The position numbers and the translations under genes were made by a program. From the NCBI GenBank assembly GCA_902777005.1, contig CACYSB010000006.1, positions 62,001 through 126,000 on the forward strand: 64,000 nucleotides of DNA, in the 5' to 3' direction. This DNA is from an uncultured Bacteroidota bacterium. GTDB taxonomy: Bacteria; Bacteroidota; Bacteroidia; Bacteroidales; P3. The first letter of the stretch is position 1. Every line of letters begins with the position of its first letter. The notes beneath the pieces were generated by a model. It ran no database searches. It worked only from the letters and a program-made list of their open reading frames with translations, and was not told the DNA's origin. Positions 60,323 to 64,000 of the stretch are shown piece by piece.

Positions 60323-60537
60323 TAACTATTATTCAGAGAAAAGAGCATACCTTCTGCATATGGAGATATGCTCTTTCCATTTTTATACCGAAGAGCAAAA
60401 GAACCCACATATAACCCACCAAGAGGAAGCGAAGAACCATCACCGCTGAAACATCGCCGACGGATTGTCGAGAGGTTGTTGTATTTTGGCAGTGGTCAAT
60501 ATTTGGTTGTTGCAATAAGAATCGGAGATTTTTCTCG

Positions 60538-60599
60538 GAAGATTTGAAGATTTTATGGCGGAGATTTGAAGATTTTCTGATGAAGATTTGAAGATTTCC
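60538..60599 (+). repeat. Three-copy 22-bp GAAGATTTGAAGATTT repeat
   Basis: Copies at about 60538, 60560 and 60582, period 22, unit GAAGATTTGAAGATTTT. It is in the 428-bp gene-free region before pheT, which otherwise holds a hairpin-like AT-rich stretch and the pheT promoter. Confidence 0.75.
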
Positions 60600-60694
60600 T
60601 GAGAATAAGATAATTCGGTTTTTGCAGTATAATTAAAAATTCTTATAATAATTTTTCATTACAATTAAAAAAGTTTATATCTGAAAAAAAATAG

Positions 60695-60702
60695 TATCTT
60701 TG
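60695..60702 (+). promoter_or_regulatory. -7 element of the pheT promoter
   Basis: TATCTTTG, 48 bases before the ATG at 60751; a TTTA stands 17 bases upstream in place of a TTTG. Confidence 0.7.
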
Positions 60703-60750
60703 CAGAATAATGCAAAGAGTATGTTTTATTGATAATAAACTGATACATAT

Positions 60751-63191
60751 ATGAATATTTCTTTTGATTGGCTTAAAGAGTATGTGGATATTGAGGATAT
60801 GACTCCTCAGGAACTGGACGACCTGCTGACTTTCTCCGGCCGGTCTGGAGCATGTGGTGATAGCCCAGGTGCTCACCTGCGAGCCGCACCCCGACAGTGA
60901 CCACCTGCACCTGACCACCGTCGACGTGGGCGGCGAGCGTCCGCTGAACATCGTCTGCGGCGCCCCCAACGTGGCTGCAGGTCAGAAGGTGGTGTGCGCC
61001 CAGATAGGCACCAAGATCTACACCTCGGACACCGAATACTACGAGATTAAGAAAGGCAAGCTGCGCGGCGCCGTCAGCGAGGGTATGCTCTGCGCTGCCG
61101 ACGAGCTGCAGCTCGGCACCGACCACGCCGGCATCATGGTGCTGCCCGACGACGCTCCTGTGGGATCTGCTGGAGGTGGCCATCACAGCCAACCGCATGG
61201 ACGCCATCTCGCACATCGGCGTGGCCCGCGACGTGGTGGCTGTCCGCAATACCCGCGAGGGCAAGCAGCTGAAGATTAAGTGGCCGGAGGTTGCTGCCGA
61301 CCTCACCCCCAAAGCGGCCGGTGAACCTATAAAGGTGACCGTCGAAGAGCCCGACCTCTGTCCGCGCTATACTGGCATCACGCTGCGCAACGTGAAGGTA
61401 GGGGAGAGCCCCGAGTGGTTGCAGAACCGCCTGCGCACCGTGGGCCTGCGCCCCATCAACAATGTGGTGGACGTGACCAACTTCGTCATGATGGAGGTGG
61501 GTCAGCCGCTGCACGCTTTCGATGCCGACCAGATTGCCGGCGGCCACGTCATCGTGAAGCGCCTGCCGCATGGCACCAAGTTCGTTACCCTCGACGGCGT
61601 GGAGCGCACCCTCGACGCCCGCGACCTCATGATATGTAATGAGAACGAAGGCATGTGCATCGCCGGTGTCTTCGGCGGCCTGAAGAGCGGCACCACCATG
61701 GAGACCAAGAACGTCTTCCTCGAGAGTGCTTTCTTCAACCCCGTGAGCATCCGTAAGACCAGCCAGCGCCACACGCTGAAGACCGATGCCAGCTACCGCT
61801 ACGAGCGCACCTGCGACCCCAACATCACCGAGTGGGCCCTGCGCCGCGCCGTGAAGCTCATCCAGGAGCTCGCCGGTGGCGAGATATGCGGCCAGATGGT
61901 GGACCTTTACCCGAAGCCCATCGAAAAGCCCGTCGTTGAGGTGAACTTCCGCCGCATGTTCGACCTCGTAGGTCAGGACATCCCGCTGGAGGCCGTCCGC
62001 ACCGCCCTCACCTCGCTCGACATCGAGATTGTCAGCGAGACCGCCGAAGGCATGACCCTGAAGGTGCCCACCTGTAAGGCCGACGTCACCCGCGAGTGCG
62101 ACATCGTGGAGGAAATCATGCGCATCTACGGCTACAACAACATCCATATCGGCGACACCGTCAACAGCTGCCTCTCCTACGGCAAGAAGCCCAACCCGCG
62201 CAAGCTGAAGAACGCCGTCAGCGACTACCTCACCGACAACGGCTTCAGCGAGATTATGAACAACTCGCTGACCAAGAGCGAGTATTATGACGAGAACCCC
62301 GACTTCCCGGCCGACCGCTGCATCCCCATCATCAACCCCCTCTCCAAGGAACTCAACGTCATGCGTCAGACGCTGCTCTACAGCGGCCTCGAGTGCATCG
62401 CCCGCAATATCAACTTCCGCATCCTCGACCAGAAGCTCTATGAGTTCGGCAGAGGCTATCAGAAGGCGCTAACCGAAAAAACCGAATCACCAGAAATTCG
62501 GATTGATTCGGATAATTCGGTTAGAGATTTGCCGGTGACAAAGAGGTTCTCTGAGACTGAGCACGTCAGCATCTTCATGACCGGCAACATGACGCCCGAG
62601 AGCTGGAAGATGAAGCCTGCCGAGACCGACTTCTTCTACCTCAAGGCCTACGTCATGGACATCCTGCACCGCATGCGCGTCAACATGGGCCGCGTGGAGA
62701 TGGTGCCGACGCAGTACAAGTTCTTCGCTGAAGGCCTCGACATCATCCAGCGCGACAGCAAGAAGCTGCTGGGCACCCTCGGCCGCATCGGCCGCGAGAC
62801 GCTGAAGAAGATGGACATCAAGCAGCCCGTCTTCTATGCCGACCTCAACTGGACGCTACTCCTCAAGCAGTACCCCACCAAGGAGGTGCTCTATCAGGAG
62901 GTGGCCAAGTTCCCCGAGGTGCGCCGCGACCTGGCCCTCATCCTGCGCAAGGACGTCACCTTCGCCCAGGTCGAGCAGGCCGCCCTGCAATGCGAGAAGA
63001 AGCTGCTCAAGAGCGTCAGCCTCTTCGACGTCTACGAGGGCAAAGGCATCACCGAAGGCTTCAAGTCCTACGCCGTCAGCTTCATCCTGCAGGACAAGGA
63101 CAAGACCCTCAACGACAAACAGATTGAGTCCACTATGGCCAAAATCCAGAAGACCCTCGAGACCCAGCTGGGCGCGAAGATCCGTGGATAA
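60751..63191 (+). pseudogene. pheT: Phenylalanyl-tRNA synthetase beta chain, reading frame broken twice
   Basis: The beta subunit of PheRS, which holds editing and tRNA-binding domains. The gene starts MNISFDWLKEYVDIEDM (frame 1), changes frame near 60840 and continues as GLEHVVIAQVLTCEPHPDSD (frame 2), and changes again near 61160-61164 to continue LLEVAITANRMDAISHIGVA (frame 3) to the stop at 63191. At each joint some residues of the conserved sequence are missing, as in small deletions. The rest is intact: GGLKSGTT, RYERTCDPN, VEEIMRIYGYNN, and the C-terminal anticodon-binding domain ending DKTLNDKQIESTMAKIQ. Residues encoded by 62468-62526 are a repeat insertion. An essential single-copy gene should not be broken, so an assembly error is possible. 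Confidence 0.85.
62468..62526 (+). repeat. In-frame CTAACCGAA palindrome inside pheT
   Basis: Arms CTAACCGAA (62469-62477) and TTCGGTTAG (62516-62524); the inside repeats ATTCGGATTGATTCGGATAA. The same CTAACCGAAAAA core is the main unit of the blocks at 18808-19295 and 25446-26099. It encodes EKTESPEIRIDSDNSVR. Confidence 0.8.
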
Positions 63192-63213
63192 CAGGTCAAC
63201 ACAATATGTACGA

Positions 63214-63250
63214 GGCCCGCGACATCCGTCGCGGGCCCCATTTTGTTTTT
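63214..63250 (+). terminator. pheT terminator
   Basis: Perfect 10-bp stem GGCCCGCGAC / GTCGCGGGCC (63214-63223 with 63228-63237) and a following CCATTTTGTTTTT. Confidence 0.88.
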
Positions 63251-63297
63251 ATTGCCCCTGTCGCACCATTGCAAAACCATGTTTTAATTTTGAAACA

Positions 63298-63483
63298 GCC
63301 TGGCGACACTCATTTTAGCCGTTTTCAAAATCATTTGGGCCTAGCGACATCCATTTTGGCCGTTTTTAAAATCAATTGGCCCTGGCGACACTCATTTTTG
63401 CCGTTTTCAAAATCGATTGGGCCTGGCGACACTCATTTTGGCCATTTTCAAAATCAATTGGGCCTTGCGACACTCATTTTAAC
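63298..63483 (+). repeat. 41-bp tandem repeat, about 4.5 copies
   Basis: Units start at 63298, 63339, 63380, 63421 and 63462, exactly 41 bases apart, with the core TGGCGACACTCATTTTGGCC followed by GTTTTCAAAATCAATTGGG. The copies differ by a few bases. 41 is not a multiple of 3 and no open frame is maintained. It lies in the 417-bp gene-free stretch 63192-63608. Confidence 0.92.
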
Positions 63484-63578
63484 TGTGTGTAGTCATATTT
63501 CTTTCGTTGTAATAAAGATGAAAATGAATGTGGTAGTGCTGACTGAAATATTTATTTCTATAATTGAGGAAAAATATG

Positions 63579-63586
63579 TATTTTTG
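63579..63586 (+). promoter_or_regulatory. -7 element of the last gene
   Basis: TATTTTTG, 22 bases before the ATG at 63609. Confidence 0.6.
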
Positions 63587-63608
63587 CACTCCATAATATA
63601 GTAACAAA

Positions 63609-64000
63609 ATGGAATTCAGTTTGACAAAAAAGGAACCAATAGCAGATAAAGACATTATTGATGAAATAAAATCAGTAATGTCCAGACTTGGTAAAACAAC
63701 ACTTACAATTAAAGAATTTGATGCGTATGCAAAAATAAATAGCTCTACTGTAACAAGACGGTTTGGAAAATGGAATACAGTAATAAAATCTGTTGGTGGA
63801 GAATTAAATAATACGTTTTACTCCGAAGAAGAATTAATGGAAAATATTAAGAATGCTTGGTTGAAAAAAGGAACACAGCCAACACGTCGAGATATGGACA
63901 GTAAAGAATACTCGACAATTACTTCGGGTACATATTTGCGTCATTACAAAACATGGTATGGGGCATTAGAAGAATTTGTAAAATATATCTCGCGAGACGA
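63609..64000 (+). CDS. Homing-endonuclease-associated-repeat protein, 3' end outside window
   Basis: The frame is open to the end of the window (130 codons). Two copies of the HNH-associated repeat are visible: IIDEIKSVMSRLGKTTLTIK to TRRFGKWNTVIKSVG, and LMENIKNAWLKKGTQPTRRD to YLRHYKTWYGALEEFV, each ~50 residues with the F/Y-G-x-W (RFGKWNTVI, HYKTWYGAL) signature. Proteins of this kind often have an HNH nuclease or restriction-type domain further on, which is not visible here. Very AT-rich compared with pheT; likely acquired. Confidence 0.75.
   Translation, partial: MEFSLTKKEPIADKDIIDEIKSVMSRLGKTTLTIKEFDAYAKINSSTVTRRFGKWNTVIKSVGGELNNTFYSEEELMENIKNAWLKKGTQPTRRDMDSKEYSTITSGTYLRHYKTWYGALEEFVKYISRD

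Noticed and set aside
60751..63191. Programmed frameshifting in pheT
   Set aside because: No slippery sequence is seen at either joint and residues seem to be missing, which fits deletion or assembly error better.
63298..63483. CRISPR-like array
   Set aside because: The 41-bp units follow each other without unique spacers and no cas gene is in the window; it is a plain tandem repeat.

Overview
The window is chromosomal DNA from an uncultured-type member of the order Bacteroidales. The sequence basis for this is: promoters of the Bacteroidetes form (TTTG, about 19-20 bp, TAnnTTTG) in front of many genes; no recognisable Shine-Dalgarno sequences; type IX secretion (T9SS) sorting domains of both type A and type B; GT117 (DUF2723), fused NfnAB-type oxidoreductase, an ExbB-x-ExbD-ExbD cluster, GlnRS and a fimbrillin-like lipoprotein. 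Most core genes are GC-rich; the surface-protein cluster (26.4-31.5 kb), the 58.1-60.3 kb genes and the last 400 bp are clearly AT-richer and look acquired.

Layout. 0-9.4 kb: 3' part of a fimbrillin-like lipoprotein, trmO, an ECF sigma factor paired with a membrane-anchored protein that ends in a T9SS type B domain, the RNase P RNA, a DUF4810/DUF799 lipoprotein pair overlapping comB and a PAP2 phosphatase, a SulP transporter and a YebC-family regulator. 9.7-18.5 kb: arginine deiminase, a GT117 membrane glycosyltransferase, a small ribbon-helix-helix-like protein, an F0 subunit a gene separated from the rest of an ATP synthase operon, pgk and a YgiQ radical SAM enzyme. 18.5-26.1 kb: a replication-like accessory cassette (BT4734-like/DUF3987 primase-helicase-type protein, DUF3127 OB-fold protein, small phage-like ORFs, DUF6266), built as two divergent arms around an AT-rich inverted-repeat region and flanked on both sides by blocks of the same dispersed repeat. 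26.4-35.2 kb: secreted proteins, lipoproteins and two T9SS cargo proteins, then two secreted proteins with carboxypeptidase-regulatory-like domains. 35.2-49.8 kb, mostly on the minus strand: a small membrane protein, ABC-F, acid phosphatase, DUF1232, a membrane protein, NfnAB fusion, M20 dipeptidase, (plus strand) 3,5-diaminohexanoate dehydrogenase of lysine fermentation, the TonB-energising ExbB/ExbD cluster, a polyprenyl synthase and a TPR protein. 49.8-57.7 kb: murL and murD2 (an alternative route to D-glutamate in peptidoglycan), an M20 amidohydrolase, a lipoprotein, glnS, and an ArnT/PMT-like glycosyltransferase. 57.7-64 kb: a strongly structured RNA-like leader before a possible UDG-superfamily protein, a secreted protein, a doubly frame-disrupted pheT, a 41-bp tandem repeat and the start of a homing-endonuclease-associated-repeat protein.

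The most unusual theme is a set of short, internally iterated, often palindromic DNA tracts found both between genes and, in frame, inside conserved genes (ygiQ, ABC-F, murD2 with four tracts, the M20 amidohydrolase with three, a GT39-like gene, pheT, and the DUF3987 gene). One 30-base tract is identical inside murD2 and in an intergenic palindrome 4.3 kb away; another repeat unit is shared by the blocks flanking the replication cassette and by the cassette's own large gene. These look like a dispersing miniature-repeat system that tolerates insertion in coding regions. The mechanism is unknown and this reading is an inference from the sequence.
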